Positions 41,281 through 50,582 of a stretch of 64,000 nucleotides of DNA are shown piece after piece; position 1 is the first letter of the stretch; each line of letters starts with the position of its first letter. The stretch covers positions 42,782-106,781 of the forward strand of contig JBGAWP010000007.1 in assembly GCA_044227505.1 (NCBI GenBank), written 5' to 3'. The position numbers and the translations under genes were made by a program. The notes beneath the pieces were generated by a model. The model searched no databases, had not been told where the DNA came from, and saw only the letters and a program-made list of their open reading frames with translations. Source of the DNA: UBA7236 sp044227505. GTDB taxonomy: Bacteria; Bacteroidota; Bacteroidia; Chitinophagales; BACL12.

Positions 41281-44038
41281 AATGTTTCATCTTCACCTCC
41301 ACTCCATTTTCCACCTCCGTTTTATTTATCCGATATTTAAAACTGAGCATTACATACCGGCCAATTGTGTTTGATTCTTTTACCTGAATAAAATTGTAAG
41401 CGCTTGTTTGGGTGATACCGGAATTTTTGTCGAGAAGGTCGTATCCTTTTAAATTAATTGTTCCGCGATTTCCCTTTAAAATATATCGGGTGATCTCTGC
41501 CTTTAAAATCGGAATGCTAGTAACATTATCATCACCTCCTGTACTATACCTATCTAAATTCGCATCAAATGAAATTCGCCATTTATCAGTTGGAGTATAA
41601 TCACCTCCTGCAAAAAATGAGCTGTTGATATAATTTCCACTTTGTGTTGTCTGGATTGAATATTTTGCCTGCGTATATGCAATGGATGCGCCAACGGAAA
41701 TATCCATTTTTGTTTTTTTTCTGTTATCAAAACTAATCTCTGCACTATGGGTAAATGCATCAATGGAATTTTCAATCTCGTTGATATAATTAATTCCCCG
41801 GTCATAATTTTCACTTAGTGAAATATGACTATTTATTTTTAAGGGTCGTATCGGTGTGGAAAAATCAGCAGAAACGCCGGCGTTGAAATCGGATGGAGTG
41901 TTTATTAGAGTCAGCGATTCACTCAGGTCTGCATTTATCGTTTTTGCATAATTGATCTTATCTTTTGTATATGTAAGATTTAGATTAGTAAATAAAGAAG
42001 TAAATGAAAACTGATCAAATAACATATAATGCAGATTCAACATGTGACTATATTCGGGTTTGAGGTTAATATTGCCGGTATAAAGGGATAAAGAATTAAT
42101 ATAATCGGTAACAGGCATTAATTGGCTCGCACTAGGTGTATTAAGATATGATTCATAGAATAAACGTATATGTCTTCCTTCTTTAATTTCCTTATCATAA
42201 TTAAAGGAAGGCAATAAATAAATATAATCTGAAACAGTTTCTGATTCTCCATTCAAAACATTTTGCATGGATAAATATTCTGCGGCGAGTGTGATCTTCC
42301 AGTTCTTTTTCTGCGAACTGAATTTATATCCTAAACCCGGTTTTACCCAATAATTATTTCTGCTGAATTCAGGACTTAAAGAGTCGATGGGAAGTTCATC
42401 ACCAATTAAACTTGCTTGTTCTCTGTTCAACAGTTCATTTATACCACCAAATGTTACGGAAGGCTCCAGATAATATCCATCCTTTATTTTATATAATGCA
42501 TTTTGTGTTAATGAATAATCAAATAATTGATTCCTGTTATTTTGGAAAGAATTATCAATGGCAGTTGTTCCGGCACCAAAATATTGGGTTAAGTTATTCC
42601 ACTGCGTTTCCGAAAAGGTGGACTTTCCGGATGCAGTTGCCAGGGTTTTAACATATCTCCATTTACCGGTGATTTTATGTACGTAATTCAAATTAAAATT
42701 ACCTTTTAAACTATTTGAATTCTCATATGTTTCACTTGTAAGGGCATTTGTAAGAGAATCGGAAATAAAATTATTAATAAAGTAATTTCCTCCCTGATCG
42801 CCATAGGATATGGTTGCCCCACCGGTTGCGATGATATTTTGCATGGAATCAGGTTTATTCCGAATATTAAAATTCAAGCGATGTGCAAAATTGTCGGTTA
42901 ATTCATTTAAATACTCCTCGGTATCATAATCGAGATCCGGAAGGAAGTTTTGTGTGAACGTGTTTTCTATCAGGTCTTTTCGTGAACCATTTCCCAGATA
43001 AGAAAAATTAATCCGATTTCCCGGAGTTACTTCATGTGTATAATTTGCGCCTGCTGCTCCGGATGTTATCAAACCATCAACAGATCCGCCAAAATTGATG
43101 GGAATATTATCGCCATCACCGCTGCCAATTCTAAATCCACCACCACTCATCATGGCACCCATGCCTCCGTTGAAATCGATGTAATCATTTATGCTGAAGC
43201 CATAATCATTTATATTGTTAAACATTCCTAATACAGCTATCTGATCTGTTTTTGTAAAACGATATAATTTCGCGTTTGCTTTATAAGTATCCTCAGTTCC
43301 ATATCCTGCAGTAATATCACCTAACCACATACTTTTTCTATCATCTTTTAATAACAGGTTTATTGTTTTACTTCTCGAGCCATCTTCAATTCCTGTAAAT
43401 TCAGCATCCTCTGATGATCTATCATACACCTGCACCTTTTCAATTGCATCAGCCGGTAAATTTTTAGTTGCTACTGTTGGGTCGTTGCTGAAAAATTCTT
43501 TTCCATCCACCAACACCTGTTGCACATCTTCCCCTTGTGCTTTCATATTTCCTGCCTGATCAACTTCAACACCGGGTAATTTTTTTAATAAGTCTTCTAC
43601 TGAAGCATCGGGCGTTGTTTTAAATGAACCCGCATTATATTCTATTGTATCCCCTTTAATTTGCAATGGTGTGCGTTCTCCACTTATACTAACCTTATCC
43701 AATTCATTCACCTGAACCTGTAATACAAATATTCCGAGATCATCACCTGACAAACGTGGAACACTTAAAATTGTATCATAGGTGCGATATCCAATAAATG
43801 AAATCTGTAAAATATATTTTCCCGGTTTAATGTTTTTAATTTCAAAACTTCCGTTTTCCTTACTGAATCCAAAAAAGGCGAGTGTAGAATCAGCAGGCTC
43901 CAGAAGGGCTGCAGTAGCATACATTACGGGTTCTGTTTTTTCATTTATTATAAATCCCTTCAGGGTTTGCTGTTGACCAAATCCTGCAGTAGAAATAATA
44001 ATTAACAATGGAAGTAAAATATATTTGAATCTCTTCAT
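41279..44038 (-). CDS. outer-membrane beta-barrel receptor with carboxypeptidase-like N-domain
   Basis: 919 residues. Signal peptide MKRFKYILLPLLIIISTAGF GQ, carboxypeptidase-regulatory-like domain (about 24-110: FIINEKTEPVMYATAALLE, FEIKNIKPGKYILQISFIGYR), plug-like domain (about 130-230: ASVEDLLKKLPGVEVDQAGN, QQVLVDGKEFFSNDP), and a large barrel of the OMP_b-brl_3 type. Such proteins are TonB-linked outer-membrane receptors of unknown, often peptide or metal, specificity. The GLPGLI gene lies 25 bases upstream on the same strand, the usual partner. Confidence 0.88.
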   Translation of the reverse strand: MKRFKYILLPLLIIISTAGFGQQQTLKGFIINEKTEPVMYATAALLEPADSTLAFFGFSKENGSFEIKNIKPGKYILQISFIGYRTYDTILSVPRLSGDDLGIFVLQVQVNELDKVSISGERTPLQIKGDTIEYNAGSFKTTPDASVEDLLKKLPGVEVDQAGNMKAQGEDVQQVLVDGKEFFSNDPTVATKNLPADAIEKVQVYDRSSEDAEFTGIEDGSRSKTINLLLKDDRKSMWLGDITAGYGTEDTYKANAKLYRFTKTDQIAVLGMFNNINDYGFSINDYIDFNGGMGAMMSGGGFRIGSGDGDNIPINFGGSVDGLITSGAAGANYTHEVTPGNRINFSYLGNGSRKDLIENTFTQNFLPDLDYDTEEYLNELTDNFAHRLNFNIRNKPDSMQNIIATGGATISYGDQGGNYFINNFISDSLTNALTSETYENSNSLKGNFNLNYVHKITGKWRYVKTLATASGKSTFSETQWNNLTQYFGAGTTAIDNSFQNNRNQLFDYSLTQNALYKIKDGYYLEPSVTFGGINELLNREQASLIGDELPIDSLSPEFSRNNYWVKPGLGYKFSSQKKNWKITLAAEYLSMQNVLNGESETVSDYIYLLPSFNYDKEIKEGRHIRLFYESYLNTPSASQLMPVTDYINSLSLYTGNINLKPEYSHMLNLHYMLFDQFSFTSLFTNLNLTYTKDKINYAKTINADLSESLTLINTPSDFNAGVSADFSTPIRPLKINSHISLSENYDRGINYINEIENSIDAFTHSAEISFDNRKKTKMDISVGASIAYTQAKYSIQTTQSGNYINSSFFAGGDYTPTDKWRISFDANLDRYSTGGDDNVTSIPILKAEITRYILKGNRGTINLKGYDLLDKNSGITQTSAYNFIQVKESNTIGRYVMLSFKYRINKTEVENGVEVKMKH

Positions 44039-44063
44039 TTTCAGATAGTTAATTTCTCAATTG

Positions 44064-44816
44064 TTAATCTTCTTTTATATGTATTATAACCCTTGGTCCT
44101 CCCTCCTGCCCTTCAATTCCCATTTCTTTCATTTTTTCTGCAACAATTTCATCAAATTCCTCTTCGGTTACTTTTTTTCCGTCTTTTGGTTTTACTATTT
44201 TTTCAGCATCAAGTTGCGGACTTATCAATGTTGCTGCTATAATTCTTTCTCCATCGTTTATATTAACTTCCAGGACCATTCCCGGAAGTCCCACAAATTT
44301 ACCGGGTCCTGCAGTTATCGGAATAGCAGATGTAAACCAAATTGTTTTTTTATCAATGGAATCTTGTTTAACAGCTTCCATACAAGGATAATTAAGGATC
44401 ATTTTTTGTTTACCGGTCATTTTCCATCCTTCTGCATTTAATTCACTTTCAATTAAAAACTGACGTTGCATAAAATCTTCTTTTCGGATCATTGTCTTTT
44501 TCTCGAAGTCGCAATAAACCTGATTATCGGGAGGAGCCATTCTAAACATAAAATTATTCCCATCACCTGACTCTGTACGTTCATTTGTTGCTTCATTTTG
44601 AGCAGCTTCATCATTTTTGTACAATGAAATTTTCTCATTGTAATACAAGGTGGTTTTATTTGTCATTTCTGTGGGCATTCCGGGTGGAGGAGCCATTCCT
44701 CCTTCCAGATTAATTTCGAGTTTCATGGTCTCCGTATAGGAGATAGTACCTGATGTTTGTGTAAAAGTGTTGTTGATTAGAATGAGAAATAAGGAAACTG
44801 TAGTTATTAATTTCAT
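44064..44816 (-). CDS. GLPGLI family secreted protein
   Basis: 250 residues with signal peptide MKLITTVSLFLILINNTFTQ. The family signature FVGLPGMVLEVN sits near residue 183, preceded by KKTIWFTSAIPITAGPGK and by a Met/Pro-rich segment (GGMAPPPGMPTEM). GLPGLI proteins are secreted Bacteroidota proteins of unknown function that commonly accompany the OMP_b-brl_3 receptors. It is the first gene of this operon; minus-strand TACATTTG at about 44829-44836 is a likely -7 box. Confidence 0.9.
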   Translation of the reverse strand: MKLITTVSLFLILINNTFTQTSGTISYTETMKLEINLEGGMAPPPGMPTEMTNKTTLYYNEKISLYKNDEAAQNEATNERTESGDGNNFMFRMAPPDNQVYCDFEKKTMIRKEDFMQRQFLIESELNAEGWKMTGKQKMILNYPCMEAVKQDSIDKKTIWFTSAIPITAGPGKFVGLPGMVLEVNINDGERIIAATLISPQLDAEKIVKPKDGKKVTEEEFDEIVAEKMKEMGIEGQEGGPRVIIHIKED

Positions 44817-44944
44817 ATCAATTAATTTATTGCAAATGTAAAGGCAGCTTTGAACATACTGTGTTAAACGCAGGCCAAATAAGGTTAATTAAGGTTAATC
44901 GAAGCACAACTTAATAAGACTATAGTTAATTTTGTTTAATATTT

Positions 44945-46393
44945 ATGATAAAAATACAAAAATTATCAAGGGTTGTCATTTTAATGGTATCTAGTGCATT
45001 GCTCTTATTGGTATTCATTATACGTTGGTTGCAGACGGAATACACGGGCGAAAAAAATGTATTACAAAAAGAGTTATTCGAACAATTTATTGCGGCTGAA
45101 TCAAGGTTGATGGATACAGTAATCACGAAAAATTTTATTGAGCCTATGTTATTGGATACAGCAGGCTTCAAAATACAAACAATAAATTACACAGGACCAC
45201 ATCCGGAAGGCGACTCGATAAATATTGTATTAGAAGATGTAAATTTTGACACTTCATTACTTCCTAGAAATAATATGAGGGAAAATCTACCCGAAAATGC
45301 CAGAATTGAATTCCGGGTGGAGGAAGACAGTACTGATATGATTTATAGTGGTGTTAAAATGTTTATTTCCAAAGTGAGAGGTCCTGAAGGAAGCCATGAT
45401 TTTTTTGAAAATATGATCACATCAGATGATTCGATTATGCTTAAGACCTTTTTTGCGGAAAATTTAAACAATAAACGATTATGGGTAACTCCGGTATGGA
45501 AACAAAATAAGACACATGGTAAATTCCCTCCAACACCCTTTTATTATGAAAGTCATTATTTCGAAAAACCTTTTGGAGTTCAGGTAACACAATACAACAA
45601 TTACATTCTGCAACAAATTTTACCGGAAGGAATATTTTCATTAATTCTTTTCCTATTAATAGTGACTTCCTTTATATTTTCCTATCGCAGTATTAAAAGT
45701 CATATTAGACTTGCTACATTAAAAGATGACCTTATCAGTAATATTTCGCACGAATTAAAAACACCTGTTGCAACGGTGAAAGTTGCAATAGAATCTATTC
45801 AAGCAATGGATCCTGTGGAAAAAAAGGAGAAAATTAAAGACTATCTGGGTATGGCTTCGGAAGAAATTGAGCGTTTGGAATTACTCGTTAATAAGGTAAT
45901 GAATACAGTGTTAAATGAAAATGGAAAACTTGTATATCAAAAAGTATACCATGATCTAAAAATAATTACGTTGGAAACTATTCAAACCTTACAGCTTCAA
46001 AGTAAGCAGACAGAATTTAATTTTTATTCTGAAACTGATGATACCACTGTTTTAGGAGATGCATTACATTTAAAAGGGATTTTATTTAATTTGGCAGAAA
46101 ACAGCATTAAATACGCAAAAGATAAATCAATTATAACAATTAAAATTAACTCGACTCCCGATCATATTGTTTTAACATGGAGCGATAATGGACCGGGAAT
46201 TCCGGAGGCATATAAAACAAAAATTTTCGAAAAGTTCTTCCGTGTTCCTTCCGGAAATGTTCACAATACGAAGGGATATGGTTTGGGTTTATTTTATGTT
46301 GCGCAGGTGATGAAAGAACACAAGGGTTCCATTAAAGTAAAAAACAATCCTGATTCAGGCTGCACCTTTACATTACAATTTCCGAAACCATGA
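44945..46393 (+). CDS. sensor histidine kinase
   Basis: 482 residues. Two membrane spans (about 11-30 and 225-245) enclose a periplasmic sensor domain of about 195 residues with no recognisable fold. HisKA follows with phosphoacceptor His269 in NISHELKTPVATVK, then the ATPase domain with NLAENSIKYAK, DNGPGIP, FEKFFRVP and GYGLGLFYV. Its stop overlaps the response-regulator start (ATGA). It is divergent from the GLPGLI/receptor operon across 128 bases, so it probably controls it (inference). Confidence 0.93.
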   Translation: MIKIQKLSRVVILMVSSALLLLVFIIRWLQTEYTGEKNVLQKELFEQFIAAESRLMDTVITKNFIEPMLLDTAGFKIQTINYTGPHPEGDSINIVLEDVNFDTSLLPRNNMRENLPENARIEFRVEEDSTDMIYSGVKMFISKVRGPEGSHDFFENMITSDDSIMLKTFFAENLNNKRLWVTPVWKQNKTHGKFPPTPFYYESHYFEKPFGVQVTQYNNYILQQILPEGIFSLILFLLIVTSFIFSYRSIKSHIRLATLKDDLISNISHELKTPVATVKVAIESIQAMDPVEKKEKIKDYLGMASEEIERLELLVNKVMNTVLNENGKLVYQKVYHDLKIITLETIQTLQLQSKQTEFNFYSETDDTTVLGDALHLKGILFNLAENSIKYAKDKSIITIKINSTPDHIVLTWSDNGPGIPEAYKTKIFEKFFRVPSGNVHNTKGYGLGLFYVAQVMKEHKGSIKVKNNPDSGCTFTLQFPKP

Positions 46394-47076
46394 TATCAAA
46401 AAAAATATTATATGTTGAAGATGAACCGAATCTCGGTATAATTGTATCGGAGACCTTACATCAAAAAGGATTTGATGTGTTACTGATTAAGGATGGTGCA
46501 TTGGTAATGGATAATTTTAAAAAATTTGTCCCGGATATTTGCGTTTTGGATGTAATGTTACCGAATGTGGATGGTTTTGAATTAGGTAAACAAATTAGAA
46601 ATCAGAATAAAAATATACCAATTATTTTTCTTACGGCTAAAACCCAAACGCAAGATGTAATTGAAGGATTTTCTGCTGGTGGAACAGATTATATCCGCAA
46701 ACCATTTAGTATTGAGGAGCTTGTTGCGCGAATAAACAATCAGTTTCAACTATTAAATAATCAACTTCCAAATTCCTCAGGAACTATAAGTATCGGAAAA
46801 TATATTTTTAATCCCCAAAAACTGGAATTGCAATTTTTGGAAACCATTCATCATCTTTCCAATAGAGAAGCAGAAGTTATCACAGTATTTTCCCGCAATC
46901 TGAATCAAACAATAGATCGCAAAAAATTATTGTTGGAAGTGTGGGGAGATGATTCTTTTTTTAATTCCAGAAATCTTGATGTTTATATCAGCAAGTTGAG
47001 GGAATATTTTTCGGGTGATGAGGGAATTAAGATTATTACACTGAAAGGGAAAGGGTATCAGTTTGTGGTGGAGTAG
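46390..47076 (+). CDS. OmpR/PhoB-type response regulator
   Basis: 228 residues. Receiver domain with acidic EDE near 10-12, phosphoacceptor Asp54 in DICVLDVMLPNVDG, Lys in DYIRKPFS near 103; winged-helix effector at about 130-226 with LSNREAEVITVF, LLLEVWGDDSFFNSRNLDVY and IITLKGKGYQFVVE. Cognate to the overlapping kinase. A GCAGTGG word repeat starts directly at its TAG stop. Confidence 0.94.
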   Translation: MISKKILYVEDEPNLGIIVSETLHQKGFDVLLIKDGALVMDNFKKFVPDICVLDVMLPNVDGFELGKQIRNQNKNIPIIFLTAKTQTQDVIEGFSAGGTDYIRKPFSIEELVARINNQFQLLNNQLPNSSGTISIGKYIFNPQKLELQFLETIHHLSNREAEVITVFSRNLNQTIDRKKLLLEVWGDDSFFNSRNLDVYISKLREYFSGDEGIKIITLKGKGYQFVVE

Positions 47077-47457
47077 GCAGTGGCAGTTGGCAGTGGCAGT
47101 GAGTAGGATTATAACTTCCGATCTAGGGTGAGTGGTGAATGGTGAGTGGTGAGTATGATCCGAGTAGGAATAAAACTCACGATTCACGCCTCACGATTCA
47201 CGGAATGAGTGATGAGTAATGAGTTTGATCCAAGTAACATTAAACCTTTCGATCCTTTTGGTAAGTGGTGAATGGTGAGTGGTGAGTATGATCCGAGTAG
47301 GAATAAAACTCACGATTCACGCCTCACGATTCACGAAATGAGTGATGAGTAATGAGTTTGATCCAAGTAACATTAAACCTTTCGATCCTTTTGGTAAGTG
47401 GTGAATGGTGAGTGGTGAGTATGATCCGAGTAGGAATAAAACTCACGATTCACGAAA
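47077..47457. repeat. 133-bp tandem repeat filling the gap between convergent genes
   Basis: After a GGCAGTGGCAGT array (47077-47105), a 133-bp unit repeats about 2.4 times: GAGTATGATCCGAGTAGG begins at 47151, 47284 and 47417. Each unit contains GTGAGTGGTGAATGG words, ACTCACGATTCACG inverted wording, ATGAGTGATGAGTAATGAG and GATCCTTTTGGTAAG. The right end reads directly into the stop codon of the C1 peptidase gene. Confidence 0.92.
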
Positions 47458-48693
47458 TTAATTCGATGCAAACTTCTCCAGATAACTCTTCACTGCATTT
47501 TTATTCACGGTGAACGACATCATTTTTAGTTTTACATAATCTTCGTTCACATAAATATAACCGAAACTGGGGCTTGCCGCTCCGCAATTTCTGGAGCCTG
47601 AGCCGGAGTCTTTGAAAAGGAACCATGTTTTGCCATCCTGTTCTTTATAACCCACTAAATGCATAGCATGATCATCTGTAGTGGAGCCATTATTTAAACG
47701 CAACTGACGAGCAGCATCATTAATATTTTCGCTTGCAATATCCCAGGTTGGTACAACAGCCATATTATTCCAGCTATCCCATCCCGGTTCTGAAACATCT
47801 CCTCCTATACTTATGCTATAACCATTTTTTAAAGCTGTTTTTAAAGCTTCCATAAATTCGTTAGCAGGTAAATTATAATAAGATGCATCGTTCCACCAAT
47901 TATCGGGAACATCATATTCTGCTTTTGTATAAAAAGGTTTTTGCATGAGACTCATAAAATCAACATAATTATTCATGTCGAGTTTTAATATGTTTTTTGC
48001 ATATTCAATTGGAGTGTAATTTTTATTTTCATAGGTCACTTTTGTTGGTGGTTCGCCCATATAAAAATTAAGGATGGATTTTATGGTATTTACCACTTCT
48101 GTTTCATTCCAATTATTACTTGTTTTGATACTTTGTAAATAAGTATTCATTTCACCCAACATGGCTTCATGATTGTAAAAACTTGCGGTGGATGTTTTTC
48201 CTTTATAATCGTTATATGGAACAATTCCATAATCCTTGATCATCCAGGTGGTACCATTTGTTTCGCTGCCTTCACCAAAGGTCATATTGCCTCTGTTTGC
48301 CACAAAGTATTTGGCTCTCTCCACATATTGCCAATACACAACATACATCTCACTCAATTTCACTTCGAGTCCACTAGCTTTTTTAGTTTCACTTTCAAAA
48401 AACGACATGGTAGAAAAACACCAACATGTTCCGGTATTTCCCTGACTAACAGGATCGTTATGCCAAACCTGCGTGTATAATGCAGGATCTTTAGGTGCGG
48501 AAATTCCACTTGCATCAATTTTAAATACACGATTATCTTTTGGAGTTGCAGGCACATTTTTATTGATATCAGTCATTATGACATCATTAAAATATCCTCC
48601 CTTCGGCTCGCGGTATTCGGCCTTAGTTGGTTGCTGAGCATATAGGGAAATGGAGATACTGCAAATAGCAGCGAGTAAAAATAAATTCTTCAT
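47458..48693 (-). CDS. C1-like cysteine peptidase (PepC/bleomycin hydrolase group)
   Basis: 411 residues from ATG 48693 (MKNLFLLAAICSISISLYAQ signal peptide). Papain-like motifs: QGNTGTCWCFSTMSFFES with nucleophile Cys90 and Gln84, and the His of TTDDHAMHLVGYKEQDGK near 356. The third catalytic position reads FLFKDSGSGSRN, with Asp where papain-like enzymes have Asn. The end VKLKMMSFTVNKNAVKSYLE matches the PepC-like subfamily. The signal peptide implies a periplasmic or secreted aminopeptidase/endopeptidase. Confidence 0.85.
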   Translation of the reverse strand: MKNLFLLAAICSISISLYAQQPTKAEYREPKGGYFNDVIMTDINKNVPATPKDNRVFKIDASGISAPKDPALYTQVWHNDPVSQGNTGTCWCFSTMSFFESETKKASGLEVKLSEMYVVYWQYVERAKYFVANRGNMTFGEGSETNGTTWMIKDYGIVPYNDYKGKTSTASFYNHEAMLGEMNTYLQSIKTSNNWNETEVVNTIKSILNFYMGEPPTKVTYENKNYTPIEYAKNILKLDMNNYVDFMSLMQKPFYTKAEYDVPDNWWNDASYYNLPANEFMEALKTALKNGYSISIGGDVSEPGWDSWNNMAVVPTWDIASENINDAARQLRLNNGSTTDDHAMHLVGYKEQDGKTWFLFKDSGSGSRNCGAASPSFGYIYVNEDYVKLKMMSFTVNKNAVKSYLEKFASN

Positions 48694-48768
48694 AGTCGCA
48701 TTTTGTGAAAACAAATTTAAGGTTAATGTTTTTGAAGAGGAAATAAATTTTGTTAATGTTTGCTAAAG

Positions 48769-48922
48769 GGAGGCCGCGAAGATCTGGAATGCACGCAAAA
48801 GTGCAAAGGGATTACAAAATTATATTAATCCTGGAAATACATCCCATATCTTTGCGGCTTTGCGCCTTTGCGTGAAAAAAAATAAAAAAAATTGCACGCA
48901 AAGTCGCTAAGACGCAAAGGAA
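48769..48922. repeat. CTTTGCG/CGCAAAG dispersed repeat with hairpin
   Basis: GGCCGCGAAGATC and ACGCAAAAGTGCAAAGG on the left, then imperfect inverted arms around 48850-48875 (CTTTGCGGCTTTGCGCC) and 48895-48920 (CGCAAAGTCGCTAAGACGC) separated by an A-rich loop. Same family as 9070-9118, 51777-51828 and 56436-56521. No gene. Confidence 0.6.
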
Positions 48923-48944
48923 ATTAAAAAAATCATTCTGTTTT

Positions 48945-49673
48945 TTATCTCAAAAATTTCCAATACAACTTTCTTGGAATATTCAATAAATTATATATGA
49001 ACTGAGCATGGGAAGGTTCTTTAATATGCGACCATGTTTCAGGAAACTTATATCCCCAATATCGCATAAAAGGTCCGAAAACGAATTTTGCCCGACGTTT
49101 AGCTTTATCAGATTCGTAATAACTCCAAAAATCGGCTTTCTTTTCCGGTGTTTTATTTGCTTGTGGAAGGTCACGGGTGATGGGTAATCCAAGGTCTGTA
49201 AATACTCTTCTATAATCTGCAGCTAAATGTTCGAATCTGATGATATGATCCATTTTTTTGTGGTGCAAAATGCTCCAGTTACTATAAGGCCATTTAAAAA
49301 ATTTCAAAAAATAGGTCTCAAAGGATGCTTTATTCTCAATTATGAAATTATACCTCACCTGATCTCTGTTTTTTGCAAGTGATTTACGCAACCATTTACC
49401 CGGACGTTTTCTTCCGGAAGAAAATCTTTCATCAAGATCGTTCTTATATTTAAAATACATACTCACTGTTTGGTCCAAAGGATTGCGAACGCTTCCTATA
49501 GATCGATACTTTTTTTCTTCAGGAGTTGCCTTCCGCAAAAAATCGTCGTACGTGGCATGTTTATTTAAAAAAGGTTCACATCCATATTGCTCCCGAATTT
49601 CTTTCGAAATTGCACTAGTAGCTGTGAGTGGAAGCTCTACGAAAATAAATTTGTATCTATGATCTATTACCAT
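48945..49673 (-). CDS. sulfotransferase family protein (short)
   Basis: 242 residues. N-terminal 5'-phosphosulfate-type motif in FIFVELPLTATSAISKEI, then the 3'-phosphate motif RSIGSVRNPLDQTVSMYF near 58-75, and an EHLAADYRRVFTDLGLP segment near 150. This is the layout of PAPS-dependent carbohydrate/polysaccharide sulfotransferases. The P-loop-like Lys is replaced (ELPLTATSA), so activity is not certain. It lies in a surface-glycan gene neighbourhood. Confidence 0.7.
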   Translation of the reverse strand: MVIDHRYKFIFVELPLTATSAISKEIREQYGCEPFLNKHATYDDFLRKATPEEKKYRSIGSVRNPLDQTVSMYFKYKNDLDERFSSGRKRPGKWLRKSLAKNRDQVRYNFIIENKASFETYFLKFFKWPYSNWSILHHKKMDHIIRFEHLAADYRRVFTDLGLPITRDLPQANKTPEKKADFWSYYESDKAKRRAKFVFGPFMRYWGYKFPETWSHIKEPSHAQFIYNLLNIPRKLYWKFLR

Positions 49674-49686
49674 TGTTTTTCATTTT

Positions 49687-49719
49687 CAATTGTCAATTGT
49701 CAATTGTCAATTATCAATT
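49687..49719 (-). repeat. (AATTGAC)n heptamer array at a stop codon
   Basis: Read on the minus strand AATTGA-TAATTGAC-AATTGAC-AATTGAC-AATTGAAA begins with the stop codon TGA of the alpha/beta-hydrolase gene. Confidence 0.8.
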
Positions 49720-50580
49720 CCCATACGTTTCCACAAAATTAAGAATATCATTTTTAACATCTTCCGGCAAGTGCCCTCCGAAATAAATGGTTCCCATGTC
49801 ATGTCCGTAAAGTGGATAAAAGTAATATTGGTGTTCAACACCTGCAATATTCAAAACATTATTTAGTATTTCGCCCTGGGAAGAAGGAACTGTAAAATCC
49901 AATCCGCAATATTGTAAAAGCGTAGGCACTGATTCTGAAGTTACATGTGCAACAGGACTAACCTCGATCCACGTTGCAGTATCTTCCAGATATGTTGTTC
50001 CGGTTAAGTTTTCAACTAATCCATTTAATTCGGGATTGGTTAGAAAATATTCGTTGGTTACATCCGTTGGACCGGCAAGACTAAAAACTGCTTTAATTGC
50101 GTTATCGGAATTATTATGATATGCGGTATATAATGCAAGATGACCACCGGCGCTGTGACCTGCAATTAATATTCTGGTAGGTGAATATACGAAACCATTT
50201 GATTTGGAAATTAAAAAATCAACGGCTGCTCTAATATCATCGGCAAGTTCGGTGTATAAAATCCCTGAGGCCGAATTTGCCAATCTATAATTTACATTAG
50301 CAATTGCAAATCCGCGATGTTGAAGATCGGATAAAACAAGAGAGTAATCACTTTTATCACCTGCGTTCCAGTTTCCACCATGAACGAAAATTAATAATTT
50401 AGTATCCAAAGTTCGGGAAGCCGGTAAATAAACATCCAATTTCTGTAAAGGGTCAGCTCCATACGAAACCTCATATATAGTTTCTTCCAATAATGCTGTA
50501 GGTTCGTCATCCTTATTACACGCAACGAAAATCAAGAATAAGAATGAAGGAAATAATAATTTAGGAAGATGCATTTTCAA
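49714..50580 (-). CDS. alpha/beta-hydrolase lipoprotein (esterase/lipase-like)
   Basis: 288 residues. Lipoprotein signal MKMHLPKLLFPSFLFLIFVA then C. Oxyanion-hole motif IFVHGGNWNAGDKSDY near 68, nucleophile Ser in IAGHSAGGHLALYTA near 150, Asp in LLQYCGLDFTVPSSQ near 235 and His in YPLYGHDMGT near 263: the hormone-sensitive-lipase/acetyl-esterase type. The gene starts two bases before the stop of the glycosyltransferase gene's far end and is probably in the same operon. Possibly removes acetyl or feruloyl-like esters from glycans (inference). Confidence 0.87.
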   Translation of the reverse strand: MKMHLPKLLFPSFLFLIFVACNKDDEPTALLEETIYEVSYGADPLQKLDVYLPASRTLDTKLLIFVHGGNWNAGDKSDYSLVLSDLQHRGFAIANVNYRLANSASGILYTELADDIRAAVDFLISKSNGFVYSPTRILIAGHSAGGHLALYTAYHNNSDNAIKAVFSLAGPTDVTNEYFLTNPELNGLVENLTGTTYLEDTATWIEVSPVAHVTSESVPTLLQYCGLDFTVPSSQGEILNNVLNIAGVEHQYYFYPLYGHDMGTIYFGGHLPEDVKNDILNFVETYGN

Positions 50581-50582
50581 AG

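Noticed and set aside
47127..47453. CRISPR or direct-repeat integration array
   Set aside because: The 133-bp period has no spacer/repeat distinction and the units are nearly identical throughout.
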